From contig DATGHS010000365.1 of NCBI GenBank assembly GCA_035307785.1, positions 1-25,875 on the forward strand: 25,875 bases of DNA, in the 5' to 3' direction. Positions 15,283 through 22,702 of this stretch are shown piece after piece. The translations under genes were made by a program, and so were the position numbers. The stretch's first letter is position 1; each line of letters starts with the position of its first letter. The notes under the pieces were generated by a model. That model did no database searches and was not told the DNA's origin. It saw only the letters and a list, made by a program, of their open reading frames with translations. Source of the stretch: DATGHS01 sp035307785. GTDB lineage: Bacteria > Planctomycetota > Planctomycetia > Gemmatales > Gemmataceae.

Positions 15283-15723
15283 TCACTTCTTCTTGGGCTT
15301 CTTCTTCGTCGAGTGGCTATGGATGATTACTTTCTCGGCTTTGCGCCCATTGTGTGAAATCACCACATGTTCCCCGGGCTTCACATCCGCAAACGTGCCA
15401 GCACGATGTTGCTTGCCGTTGACCACTTCAAATTTCGTTTCCTTTCCGACCGTGAATTGTTCCGTCTTTGTGCTGGATTTCTTACCGGCCTTAGCCGCTC
15501 CTTTTCCTTTCTTCTTGTGACTATGAACTTTGACCGTAATCTCACCTTCGTGTCCTCCGGCATTGGCGCTGCCAGCCTTGGCATCACCGTGGTTAACGCT
15601 CACGACCACGCCATGTACCGGATGATTCTCACTCTTCTTCACGCCCTTGGCCGCAAAAGCTGGCGAAACGCCGGCAGCCAGCAATCCCACGACCACCGCC
15701 CCAACCGTCAGCATCGTACGCAT
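15283..15723 (-). CDS. Small secreted Lys/His-rich protein
   Basis: A 146-residue protein with a clear signal peptide (MRTMLTVGAVVVGLLAAG, cut after AFA). The mature chain is very basic, with the clusters VHSHKKKGKGAAKAGKKSS and IIHSHSTKKKPKKK. Between them lies a strand-rich part, TEQFTVGKETKFEVVNGKQ, then FADVKPGEHVVISHNGRKAEKV, which has the look of a small OB-like or DUF5666-like barrel. The paired HSH motifs could bind metal and the Lys clusters could bind polyanions; both are guesses. The ATG at 15723 has GGGGAG eight bases before it; an in-frame extension to 15792 is less likely. It ends before the hairpin at 15219-15244. Confidence 0.75.
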   Translation of the reverse strand: MRTMLTVGAVVVGLLAAGVSPAFAAKGVKKSENHPVHGVVVSVNHGDAKAGSANAGGHEGEITVKVHSHKKKGKGAAKAGKKSSTKTEQFTVGKETKFEVVNGKQHRAGTFADVKPGEHVVISHNGRKAEKVIIHSHSTKKKPKKK

Positions 15724-15875
15724 TGCAATCTCCCCAAGAAATTGGATGAAAATCATCGTGGCAAGTCTTATTTGTTCGAGCGATTTGCTCAATCAACGCC
15801 GTAAGGCAGTGTTTGTGAGGTCACACATGCAGAATAGCCGAGATTTTTTGCGGATGTTCGCGGCACGGGGATCGT

Positions 15876-15931
15876 CGAGGCCGAAGCGCAACGAGGCACA
15901 GGTGTTCGCGCCTCGCTGCGCTTCGGCCTCG
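15876..15931. repeat. Inverted repeat with 22-bp arms
   Basis: The left arm (15876-15897, beginning CGAGGCCGAAGCGCA) and the right arm (15910-15931, ending TGCGCTTCGGCCTCG) pair with one mismatch around a 12-base loop. There is no T-run and no gene immediately before it. It looks like a dispersed palindromic element rather than a terminator. Confidence 0.75.
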
Positions 15932-16005
15932 TTGGAGTTTGGGATTTGGGATTAGTGGGTACACCCAGCGCTCGAGTTCCGCGGCGCAAGCCCATAAAAG
16001 AGGTG

Positions 16006-16060
16006 CGGGCACGGGATTGATCCTGACTGGGACTCGCATACCAGTCAGATCCCGTGCCCG
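16006..16060. repeat. Two-part hairpin with a 5-base bulge
   Basis: An outer stem of 12 bp (CGGGCACGGGAT at 16006-16017, ATCCCGTGCCCG at 16049-16060) stacks on an inner stem of 8 bp (CTGACTGG at 16023-16030, CCAGTCAG at 16041-16048). TGATC is bulged out on the left side. All base pairs are perfect, giving 20 paired positions. Confidence 0.75.
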
Positions 16061-16358
16061 GTAGATGGGGTGTAGGGGTGTGATATTTTGAACTCAAGGT
16101 TGAGACTCGCAATTCAACCTTATTGCTGAAGGATCTAAGCAACGGCTGTGCCAATGCTCGAAGTGAATTACGAGAAAATCTTCGGAACGATGCGGAATTG
16201 CTTGAAATCCAAGGAGTTACGAGCTTATTCAGTGTCCGCTTCGAATCGCAGATTAATACCGGAACCGGAACGATTGGTAGCGTTGTGGCAATTTGCAACG
16301 ATGGTTGTGCGGAAATCTGCCCAGCGATGGTGTGCTGTTTCGCACGCCGCACCAGCGG

Positions 16359-17300
16359 CTACTCGCCGAGAGCTGCATGAACGACGGCTTTCATCTTTTC
16401 CAACCCCGTCTTGGCCACCAGCATCGGATCCTGTTTCCAGTATTCCCGGTTGAACAACTCGAGCGAGAGTTGGCCGGTGTAGCCGATTCGCACCAAGTCG
16501 CGAATGAGTTCTTTTAGCGGCGCCACGCCGTCACCAGGGTAAACGCGATGGGCATCGGTAATCTGCTCCCGCGGCGGCACCTCGGGATAGTCGTTCATGT
16601 GGAAGTTGAACATCGTGGCCGGGCCGAGCAGCGCCAGGCCGTGGAAATCCGAGCCGCCCTTGTGCAGGTGATAGACATCGGGCAGGATGCACGCTTTCGG
16701 ATGGCCGGTTTCGACCGCCACCATCGCGGCCTCGCTGAGCCGGGTGAGCGTCTTCGAATGGCCCCAGTGTTCGGCCTGCGGCACCACGGCCATCTTATCG
16801 CCAAGTTCCAGCAGGGCCCGGTAGCGCTCCGCAATGCGATGCAGCGGTATGTCGGTGCGGTCGGTCGCGCCGAAGGGTGGGGCCGCCAGGCGCTTGCCGC
16901 CGATTTGCTGCACAATATCCATGCTGCGCTTGGCCTCATCCAGGCCCTTGGCTCTGCGCGCATCATCATCGACGATCCATTCGGCGAAGCCGATTGCGCT
17001 TTCCACGCGCAACCCAGCATCAGCAATCTGCTTGCCCAGGTCTTTCAAGCTGCCGCCGGCTTGCATGAACGCATCAAGTTCTCGGATCCATGGCTCAATG
17101 CACTGATAGCCCGCCTTGGCGGCAATCTTCACCTCTTCATTGACCGGCACCTTCTGGCCCATGATCGTGGAAGTATTGAGGCAATAGCCGAACGGATCCT
17201 GTTTCGTCGGCTTCGCGTCGACCGAGGATGAAAGAGCCAAGGCAGCGCCTCCCGCAGACACGGTGGAGAGCCAATCGCGACGAGTGAGAATGGAAGTCAT
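16359..17300 (-). CDS. Tat-exported sugar phosphate isomerase/epimerase-fold protein
   Basis: A 313-residue protein starting MTSILTRRDWLSTVSAGGAA, a twin-arginine signal of the kind common in planctomycete exported enzymes. The rest is a xylose-isomerase-like TIM barrel (AP endonuclease 2 superfamily): AAKAGYQCIEPWI, then QAEHWG with Glu177, ILPDVYHLHKGG with Asp208, FNFHMNDYP with His234, and QLSLELFNREYW with Glu281. These four are the expected divalent-metal ligands. Related enzymes isomerise or epimerise sugars or inositols; the substrate cannot be told. The ATG at 17300 has GGGAGGAA just upstream, the best ribosome binding site in this part. The U32 gene ends 28 bases upstream on the same strand, so the two may be co-transcribed. 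Confidence 0.85.
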   Translation of the reverse strand: MTSILTRRDWLSTVSAGGAALALSSSVDAKPTKQDPFGYCLNTSTIMGQKVPVNEEVKIAAKAGYQCIEPWIRELDAFMQAGGSLKDLGKQIADAGLRVESAIGFAEWIVDDDARRAKGLDEAKRSMDIVQQIGGKRLAAPPFGATDRTDIPLHRIAERYRALLELGDKMAVVPQAEHWGHSKTLTRLSEAAMVAVETGHPKACILPDVYHLHKGGSDFHGLALLGPATMFNFHMNDYPEVPPREQITDAHRVYPGDGVAPLKELIRDLVRIGYTGQLSLELFNREYWKQDPMLVAKTGLEKMKAVVHAALGE

Positions 17301-17328
17301 CGAATTCCTCCCGCTAAGCCGCAAGCGG

Positions 17329-20094
17329 CTATAGAACTCCCCGATCGAAATTCGCCGCGTGGCCGCCAGGCACTACCTTGCCGGCGCGCACCAACCGCCA
17401 GCGATCGCGCACTTCTTCGGGAGTGTATTTGCGATACATAAAATCCGCTCGCAAGTTCACGGCCCCAGCCTCCGCCAGATCCTTCAGCCGTCGCGATAAG
17501 CAGAACGGCCCCTGATTCAGAACGATGGTCCGGCAATGGTAATCGATGGCCGTGACTTTCTCGCCGTGGCTCGATTCCATTTCCATGTTTTCAAACTTGC
17601 AATTCGCTTTGCCGGGGCAGCCGCCGATCAGGTTAGCATAAGCGCACGACTCGGCAATGAACAGCGGTGTGTCCTGGTAGACAATTGCGACCGCTTGCGG
17701 GCCGAACTCTGCAAGCATCGGCCGCATGTTGTCCAGACCGTCTTCCGGCGACAGGGCAAAGCGCGAAACGCCCATTGCGAGCAGTTGTCGAACCACAAGC
17801 CTGTTCAGCACATATACCGACCAATCAGTCGCGACATCAAGCCGCGGGACAAGCGTAGCGAGCCCCGCGGGTTCAAGCTGCAAGTAACTCCAAGCTGACA
17901 GGTTCGCCGCTTCCCACTTTGTCCAGCCCGCGGCGCGGAGTTTCTCGATCTTGTGCAACAGCCCAGCTTCTTCCCACTTCCGGGTGATGGCCGGCAGCGC
18001 AAGACGAATGTTCTCGCGACCAATGGCGCCGGCCAGCTGCTGAAGCTTCTCGTCGAGAAGCGTCGGATGATCGCGCGCGATATCAATGATGATTTCATCG
18101 AGCCCGGCCCAATCTTCGGCTTCGAAAGCACCGAGAAAATCGATTCGATCCACCTTGATCGACCAGTGGAAATCCCGGCGAACACTGGCCGTAAGGGCGG
18201 GGGTGTTAGTCGCACAGCATTCGGTTTGGATCTCCAACACGCGACGAAGCCGTTCATTTTTCCATGACGTTTCGAGTTGAGCGCACACTTGGCGGCGCAG
18301 CGCGTTGAGCTTCGAAATCGGCACGAAGCGATTGTCGTCATTGCGGAAGCTGAAGGTCGCAAGCGAAAAACGCGTGTCGCCGAGCTTCTCGAAAGCGCTG
18401 CGGGCCGCGGCGGCCATGGCGACCGGATCCTTGGCAGAAGAGAAGGGACCATCCAGCGTGCAATGCGCCATCACACACGAGCCGGAAGCGTAAGCGACGG
18501 GTTCTCCGCCGTCGCTTACGCTTTCGGCTCGTAAGGTTGCTGCCAACGTCTCCTTCGTCAGAACAACCTCCACGTCAATCGGCACGCGCACTTGGAATTG
18601 TCCCGGCTTCGGCCGGTCGTGCCGAAACGCGCGCTTCACCTCTTGCGACGACGAGCAGTACACCGCAGCCCCCAGCGGCAACTCCGGATGATCGGCCGGC
18701 AGCTCGACCTCCACGAGCGAGCCGGCCGGGGCCGTAATTACTTCCTCGCGGCGTTTGCCTTGAACGAGCCAAAGACGATCCACCGGGAACCCGAAAGGCT
18801 TGCCGAGCGATGGCAGGTCAACTTGAAGCCCATCGTGCCGTTCCAATGGTCGCGAGGTTCGAAAGCGCAGCCGGGTCGCGCGCCGCTCGCCGTGGATCGA
18901 TTCGATATGGCCAATCGGCGTGCCGCGATGGCCCACGGTGTCGCGATCGGCCACTTCCTTGTCGCGGTGCGATTCGACAAACAGGTGGGTCCAGGGCCGG
19001 CTGAATACGGTTTGCAAGTCGGCTTCGTGATCCGCGCGTTCCGACTCGGCGAGCTTGCCGTCGATCAGCTTGCGGTAATAGTCCGTCGCCGTGGCCACGT
19101 AGAGCGGGCTCTTCTTGCGGCCTTCGATCTTGAAACAGGAAACGCCCGCCGAGCGCAGAGCCGGGATATGATCCGGCAGCGCCAGGTCTTTCATCGAGAA
19201 CGGAAAGCCGGCAGCCGGGTTGCGGAGCGTTTGCCGGCCATCGCGCAACGTATCCGGAGCGCCGTGGACATGATAATCGTCACGACAGGAATAGGCACAT
19301 TTGCCGCGGTTGCCACTGCGGCCAAGTGTTTGCGATGAGAACAGGCACAGCCCGCTGTAGGAATAGCACAGCGCCCCGTGAATGAAGACTTCAGTCTCAA
19401 TGCCGCTTGCCGACGTGATATCGTGAACTTCCTCGAAGGTGAGTTCCCGCGCCAGCACCACGCGGCGGAAGCCCATTTGCCGTAGCACTTCTGCCCCGGC
19501 CCGGTTGTGCACCGCGAGTTGTGTGCTGGCGTGCAATTCCAGTTGTGGAAAACATCGTCGGCAGAGATGGTAAACGCCCAAATCCTGCAAAATCAGTGCA
19601 TCGACGCCCATGTCGGATAGTGCGGTGATGGTTTCCACCAGTTCCGGCAATTCGTCGTTGCGAAGCAGCGTGTTGACGGTGACGAAAACCCGCCGGCGTG
19701 GCGACAGCGAGTGGGCGTAAGCGACAACTTCACTCAATTCATCGAGCGTGAAGTTCTCGGCCTCGGCCCGGGCCGAGAATTTCTTCAGCCCCAAGTAAAT
19801 GGCATCTGCCCCATAATGAAATGCGGCAAATGCCGCATCGATGCCGCCGGCCGGGGCCAGCAATTCCACATCTTTTCCGTGGGACACATTTCCGTGGGTC
19901 ACGCTTTCAACGTGCCGCGCGGCGGGCACGATGCAATCGTGCCCCACAGCAAGGCTGTATTCGCCCTGCGGCGCAGCCGGCTCGGGTGCATCGGTTGCTT
20001 TGCCGATCAGCGAAACCGGCCGAAAACCGCTCCATTCCGCTGCGGCCGGGGTTTCTTCTGCTAGTAGTGGCAACTGGATCGTGGTCGAAGGCAT
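17329..20094 (-). CDS. U32 peptidase family protein, RlhA-like (23S rRNA hydroxylation type)
   Basis: A 921-residue cytoplasmic protein. The U32 domain begins at residue 76 (DVELLAPAGGIDAAFAAFHY). It has the conserved four-Cys set at 243, 250, 266 and 270 (ALCYSYSGLCLFSS, then NRGKCAYSCR) that in E. coli RlhA is linked to an iron-sulfur site and hydroxylation of 23S rRNA C2501. A collagenase-like middle part and a further C-terminal domain follow, with another Cys group at about 815-866 (ESCAYANLIGGCPGKANC). It is longer than E. coli RlhA (about 650 residues). Residues 522-539 are exactly encoded by a palindromic repeat, and residues about 46-75 come from another repeat-like stretch. The ATG at 20094 has no Shine-Dalgarno but stands 6 bases after a TATAAT. 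RNA modification is the likelier role, not proteolysis. Confidence 0.85.
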   Translation of the reverse strand: MPSTTIQLPLLAEETPAAAEWSGFRPVSLIGKATDAPEPAAPQGEYSLAVGHDCIVPAARHVESVTHGNVSHGKDVELLAPAGGIDAAFAAFHYGADAIYLGLKKFSARAEAENFTLDELSEVVAYAHSLSPRRRVFVTVNTLLRNDELPELVETITALSDMGVDALILQDLGVYHLCRRCFPQLELHASTQLAVHNRAGAEVLRQMGFRRVVLARELTFEEVHDITSASGIETEVFIHGALCYSYSGLCLFSSQTLGRSGNRGKCAYSCRDDYHVHGAPDTLRDGRQTLRNPAAGFPFSMKDLALPDHIPALRSAGVSCFKIEGRKKSPLYVATATDYYRKLIDGKLAESERADHEADLQTVFSRPWTHLFVESHRDKEVADRDTVGHRGTPIGHIESIHGERRATRLRFRTSRPLERHDGLQVDLPSLGKPFGFPVDRLWLVQGKRREEVITAPAGSLVEVELPADHPELPLGAAVYCSSSQEVKRAFRHDRPKPGQFQVRVPIDVEVVLTKETLAATLRAESVSDGGEPVAYASGSCVMAHCTLDGPFSSAKDPVAMAAAARSAFEKLGDTRFSLATFSFRNDDNRFVPISKLNALRRQVCAQLETSWKNERLRRVLEIQTECCATNTPALTASVRRDFHWSIKVDRIDFLGAFEAEDWAGLDEIIIDIARDHPTLLDEKLQQLAGAIGRENIRLALPAITRKWEEAGLLHKIEKLRAAGWTKWEAANLSAWSYLQLEPAGLATLVPRLDVATDWSVYVLNRLVVRQLLAMGVSRFALSPEDGLDNMRPMLAEFGPQAVAIVYQDTPLFIAESCAYANLIGGCPGKANCKFENMEMESSHGEKVTAIDYHCRTIVLNQGPFCLSRRLKDLAEAGAVNLRADFMYRKYTPEEVRDRWRLVRAGKVVPGGHAANFDRGVL
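18478..18531. repeat. 54-bp palindromic element inside the U32 reading frame
   Basis: The left arm (18478-18500, CGAGCCGGAAGCGTAAGCGA then CGG) and right arm (18509-18531) pair over 23 bases with one mismatch around an 8-base centre. The element is 54 bases long, exactly 18 codons, and lies in phase, encoding RAESVSDGGEPVAYASGS on the minus strand with no stop codon. It looks like a dispersed repeat that entered a coding gene without breaking it. Confidence 0.8.
19870..19959. repeat. Repeat-like segment in the N-terminal extension of the U32 gene
   Basis: It holds a perfect palindrome, GGGCACGAT-GCA-ATCGTGCCC at 19924-19944, and two direct copies of TTCCGTGGG (from 19875 and 19889), each followed by A/T-CAC. 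The stretch encodes residues about 46-75 (GHDCIVPAARHVESVTHGNV and on), just before the U32 domain, in a part with no counterpart that I know in the family. Confidence 0.55.
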
Positions 20095-20100
20095 GATGGG

Positions 20101-20106
20101 ATTATA
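20101..20106 (-). promoter_or_regulatory. Candidate -10 box of the U32 gene (possibly leaderless)
   Basis: TATAAT on the minus strand lies 6 bases before the ATG at 20094, so transcription would begin at or next to the start codon. There is no Shine-Dalgarno sequence, consistent with a leaderless message. A matching -35 box is not clear. Confidence 0.35.
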
Positions 20107-20120
20107 GCAGGAAGCAGGAG

Positions 20121-20202
20121 TCAGAGATCAGAAGTCAGAGGTCTGAAAGAGAACCCTATTTCTATCGCACTTCTAATCTTTGACCTCTGACCTCTGACCT
20201 CT
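20121..20202. repeat. Heptamer direct repeats and inverted repeat in a divergent promoter region
   Basis: GACCTCT occurs three times in a row (20182-20202), and GTCAGAGGTC at 20134-20143 pairs with GACCTCTGAC at 20182-20191. The block lies between the U32 gene (minus) and the fused synthase gene (plus), in a 167-base divergent gap, so it could be an operator; it may also be a simple repeat. Confidence 0.6.
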
Positions 20203-20261
20203 TGCCGTATATGCTGACTCTTCCCTTTTCCCGTTGAGGCCAAGATTTTTGGAGTTCTGCT

Positions 20262-22661
20262 TTGCTGTTCTTCTATGCTCTCACGTTGTTGGTTAGCGCA
20301 TTTCTGTTGTTCCTGGTGCAACCATTAGTGGGCAAGATGCTGCTGCCGTACATGGGCGGCACACCGATTGTCTGGAATACCTGCATGGTCTTTTTCCAGG
20401 CCATGCTGCTGGGTGGATATTTGTATTCCCATTTGACCACGAAATGGCTTGGGGTGCGCAAGCAGGCGTTTGTTCATTTGGGCTTGTTGCTGCTGACGAT
20501 TGTGGCTCTCGCAACGCTGGCCACGGTCTATCACCAACCCATTGTTGTCAACAAAGACCTCACTCCGCAGGGCCAGGAGATTCCGGTCTTCGGCATGCTG
20601 TTTGTGCTGCTGTTGGCGGTTGGGCTGCCTTTCTTCACCGTAGCCACCAGCGCGCCCTTGTTACAGAAGTGGTTCGCCAACACCGGCCACCCCGCCGCGA
20701 AGGACCCGTACTTTCTGTACGGAGCCAGCAACCTGGGCAGCGTACTGGCACTCGTCGCTTACCCGATTGCTCTGGAGCCAAACTTCCGGCTGGCTACGCA
20801 AAGCTGGGTCTGGTCGGCCGGTTTTGTGGCGCTGGCGTTCCTGATCGCGGGATGTGCCTGGCTGCTGTGGAAATCGCCCACGATGATTCCGGTGCCCGTC
20901 AGCACAGCTACTGCTATACGCACATCGCCTTCCAAGCAGCCTGGCCCGCAGAAACTGCAGCCGGCCTTGCCGGAAAGTTCGATCACGTGGCAGCAGCGCC
21001 TGCGCTGGCTATTGCTGGCATTTGTCCCTTCCAGTCTCATGCTAGGGGTGACGACCGCCCTGGCCACCGACATTGCGTCGCTGCCGCTCTTGTGGATTTT
21101 CCCACTGGGCATTTATTTGCTGACATTCATCATCGCGTTCTCGCGATTGCCGAATTGGTTTTACACCGCGCTTTCGCTCATTACTCCCGTGCTGGTGTTG
21201 CTGCTGATATTCGTCATGGGGGCCTGGCCGCACCACATCAAAGTCGGAATCAAGATTATCTTTGCACTGCACCTCTTGGCCTTTCTGTTCGTGGCCTTGA
21301 CTTGCCACTGCGCCCTGGCACGAATGCGGCCTTCTGCCAGCCATTTGACGGAGTTTTATCTGATCATGTCGCTGGGCGGCGTGCTCGGCGGCTTGTTCAA
21401 TGCCCTCATTGCGCCGCTCGTATTCGTGGGCGTGTACGAGTACAAGCTTGCGTTGGCCGTGGCGTGCTTGATGTTGCCCGCATTGACCGAATTCAAGCGC
21501 GGACTGAGACCGTACGTTTTGGACACTGTCATTCCATCCGCGTTGTTCGCGCTGGCTCTGTTTTGTGCCTATCAGCGCGATCTCCCTGATTTGTATTACG
21601 CTGAAACACCCCATTCCTGGCAGCGCGTGGTGCTTAAGATGAGCGAAAAGATAAACGAGCAACTCTCGGGATTGGAAGTGGAACACATCTTTGCGGTCAT
21701 TGTCTTCGGTATTCCGGCTCTCATTTGCTACATCTTTGTGGAACGGCCGCTGCGCTTTGCCCTGTGTGTCGGCGCGATTCTGCTGGCGGGCATCATTGGC
21801 GAAAATCGCAGCGGGCAAATTTACCAGGGCCGAAGTTTCTTCGGTGTCTTGCGCGTTGAGGAAGAAGAAGAACCTTACTACATGATTGGTTCCCTCATCC
21901 GCAAGCTGTACCATGGCACCACGCTCCACGGCGAGGAGCAGATCCTGCCGCCCACCGACAAGCCGCTGCCGATCAGTTATTACGAGAAGAGCGGGCCAAT
22001 CGGCGACATTTTCCGCGAATTTCCCAAGCCCAGGGAAGGCGCGAATCTGGCCTTTATTGGACTCGGCACCGGCACGCTTACTGCCTATGCCGAAAAGGGA
22101 CAGCGCGTCACCATTTTTGAAATCGACCCGCTCGTGAAGCGGCTCGACACCGAAAAACTCTGGAATTCGAAGAGTAAGCAATACGAGACCATGTTTAGCT
22201 TTTACAACCGCTGTGAAGCCGATAAGCGCATCGTGCTGGGCGATGCTCGGCTCAAGTTGGAGGAGCAGAAGGAACAATACGACATAATTATCGTGGATGC
22301 CTTTAGCTCCGATTCCATTCCGATTCACTTGTTGACGCAGCAATCCATTCAACTGTATTTGCGGAAGTTGAAGGATCCGAACGGATTGCTAGTGCTGCAC
22401 ATTTCAAACCGTTACCTGGATCTGGAACCGATTGTGTCCCGGTTGACTGACGACGCTGGGCTCGAAGCGCGTGTGTTTTCCGATAGTGCCGACGCCCGGC
22501 TCCAAAAAGCCGGCTCGCACTGGGTGGCCGTAAGTCGAACCAAGGAAGGCCTCGGCAAGCTGCTGGAGATGCCTGATCATTGGACCGAATTGCGGCGCGA
22601 GCCGAACACGCCGCTCTGGACCGACGACTACTCGGCGCTTCTGCCGATTATCATGTGGTGA
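20262..22661 (+). CDS. Fused membrane / spermidine-synthase-like protein
   Basis: A 799-residue protein. The N-terminal two thirds hold many membrane segments, beginning MLFFYALTLLVSAFLLFLVQ, with the family's opening motif PLVGKMLLPYMGGTPIVWNT. The last 200 residues form a spermidine-synthase-like methyltransferase-fold domain: the nucleotide loop FIGLGTGTLTAYA (about residue 600), the acidic ribose contact FEIDP, LGDARLKL, and IIVDAFSSDSIPIHLLT with Asp near 678. The architecture is that of the 'fused MFS/spermidine synthase' proteins widespread in bacteria. Making a polyamine in the membrane context is possible but unproven; a large insert before the catalytic domain (about 465-590) contains more membrane segments. 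The start is a TTG at 20262 with GGAG 7 bases upstream; the hydrophobic family N-terminus begins right there. Confidence 0.85.
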   Translation: MLFFYALTLLVSAFLLFLVQPLVGKMLLPYMGGTPIVWNTCMVFFQAMLLGGYLYSHLTTKWLGVRKQAFVHLGLLLLTIVALATLATVYHQPIVVNKDLTPQGQEIPVFGMLFVLLLAVGLPFFTVATSAPLLQKWFANTGHPAAKDPYFLYGASNLGSVLALVAYPIALEPNFRLATQSWVWSAGFVALAFLIAGCAWLLWKSPTMIPVPVSTATAIRTSPSKQPGPQKLQPALPESSITWQQRLRWLLLAFVPSSLMLGVTTALATDIASLPLLWIFPLGIYLLTFIIAFSRLPNWFYTALSLITPVLVLLLIFVMGAWPHHIKVGIKIIFALHLLAFLFVALTCHCALARMRPSASHLTEFYLIMSLGGVLGGLFNALIAPLVFVGVYEYKLALAVACLMLPALTEFKRGLRPYVLDTVIPSALFALALFCAYQRDLPDLYYAETPHSWQRVVLKMSEKINEQLSGLEVEHIFAVIVFGIPALICYIFVERPLRFALCVGAILLAGIIGENRSGQIYQGRSFFGVLRVEEEEEPYYMIGSLIRKLYHGTTLHGEEQILPPTDKPLPISYYEKSGPIGDIFREFPKPREGANLAFIGLGTGTLTAYAEKGQRVTIFEIDPLVKRLDTEKLWNSKSKQYETMFSFYNRCEADKRIVLGDARLKLEEQKEQYDIIIVDAFSSDSIPIHLLTQQSIQLYLRKLKDPNGLLVLHISNRYLDLEPIVSRLTDDAGLEARVFSDSADARLQKAGSHWVAVSRTKEGLGKLLEMPDHWTELRREPNTPLWTDDYSALLPIIMW

Positions 22662-22671
22662 TGCCGCCATT

Positions 22672-22695
22672 TCTCCATTCCCTTTAGGGAAGGGG
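22672..22695. terminator. Weak hairpin between convergent genes
   Basis: TTCCCT-TT-AGGGAA (22678-22691) flanked by TCTCC and GGAGA-type bases fills the 41-base gap between the convergent synthase and methyltransferase genes. It may end both transcripts. It also resembles a fragment of the C/G-rich unit seen at 297-391. Confidence 0.4.
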
Positions 22696-22702
22696 GAGAT
22701 CG

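Larger units (their letters stand above)
15724..16358. other. Gap of 635 bp without a convincing gene
   Basis: The gap separates the Lys/His-rich protein gene from the stop of the sugar-isomerase-fold gene, both on the minus strand. It holds two strong palindromes (15876-15931 and 16006-16060). From about 16090 to 16358 there are short open frames on both strands, but none has a recognisable domain, a good ribosome binding site or a protein-like composition. This stretch may be a decayed gene. Confidence 0.5.

Noticed and set aside
15789..16352. Minus-strand frame of about 187 codons in the 635-bp gap
   Set aside because: It runs through both palindromic repeats and its translation has no protein-like pattern.
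16123..16453. Two overlapping short plus-strand frames in the gap before the sugar-isomerase-fold gene
   Set aside because: No ribosome binding site, no domain and ends overlapping the real gene on the other strand; at most a gene remnant.
20121..20202. Possible CRISPR-like array from the GACCTCT repeats
   Set aside because: The units are 7 bases, directly adjacent and only three in number; there are no spacers and no cas genes.
20444..21589. Long plus-strand frame (about 381 codons) in another phase of the fused synthase gene
   Set aside because: The translation is Arg/Ala/His-rich with no fold pattern, while the overlapping frame encodes clear membrane segments and a family motif.
21042..22352. 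Long open frame (about 436 codons) antisense to the fused synthase gene
   Set aside because: It lies wholly inside a recognisable gene on the other strand, has a low-complexity Gln/Arg/His-rich translation and no domain; high GC content makes such frames common.
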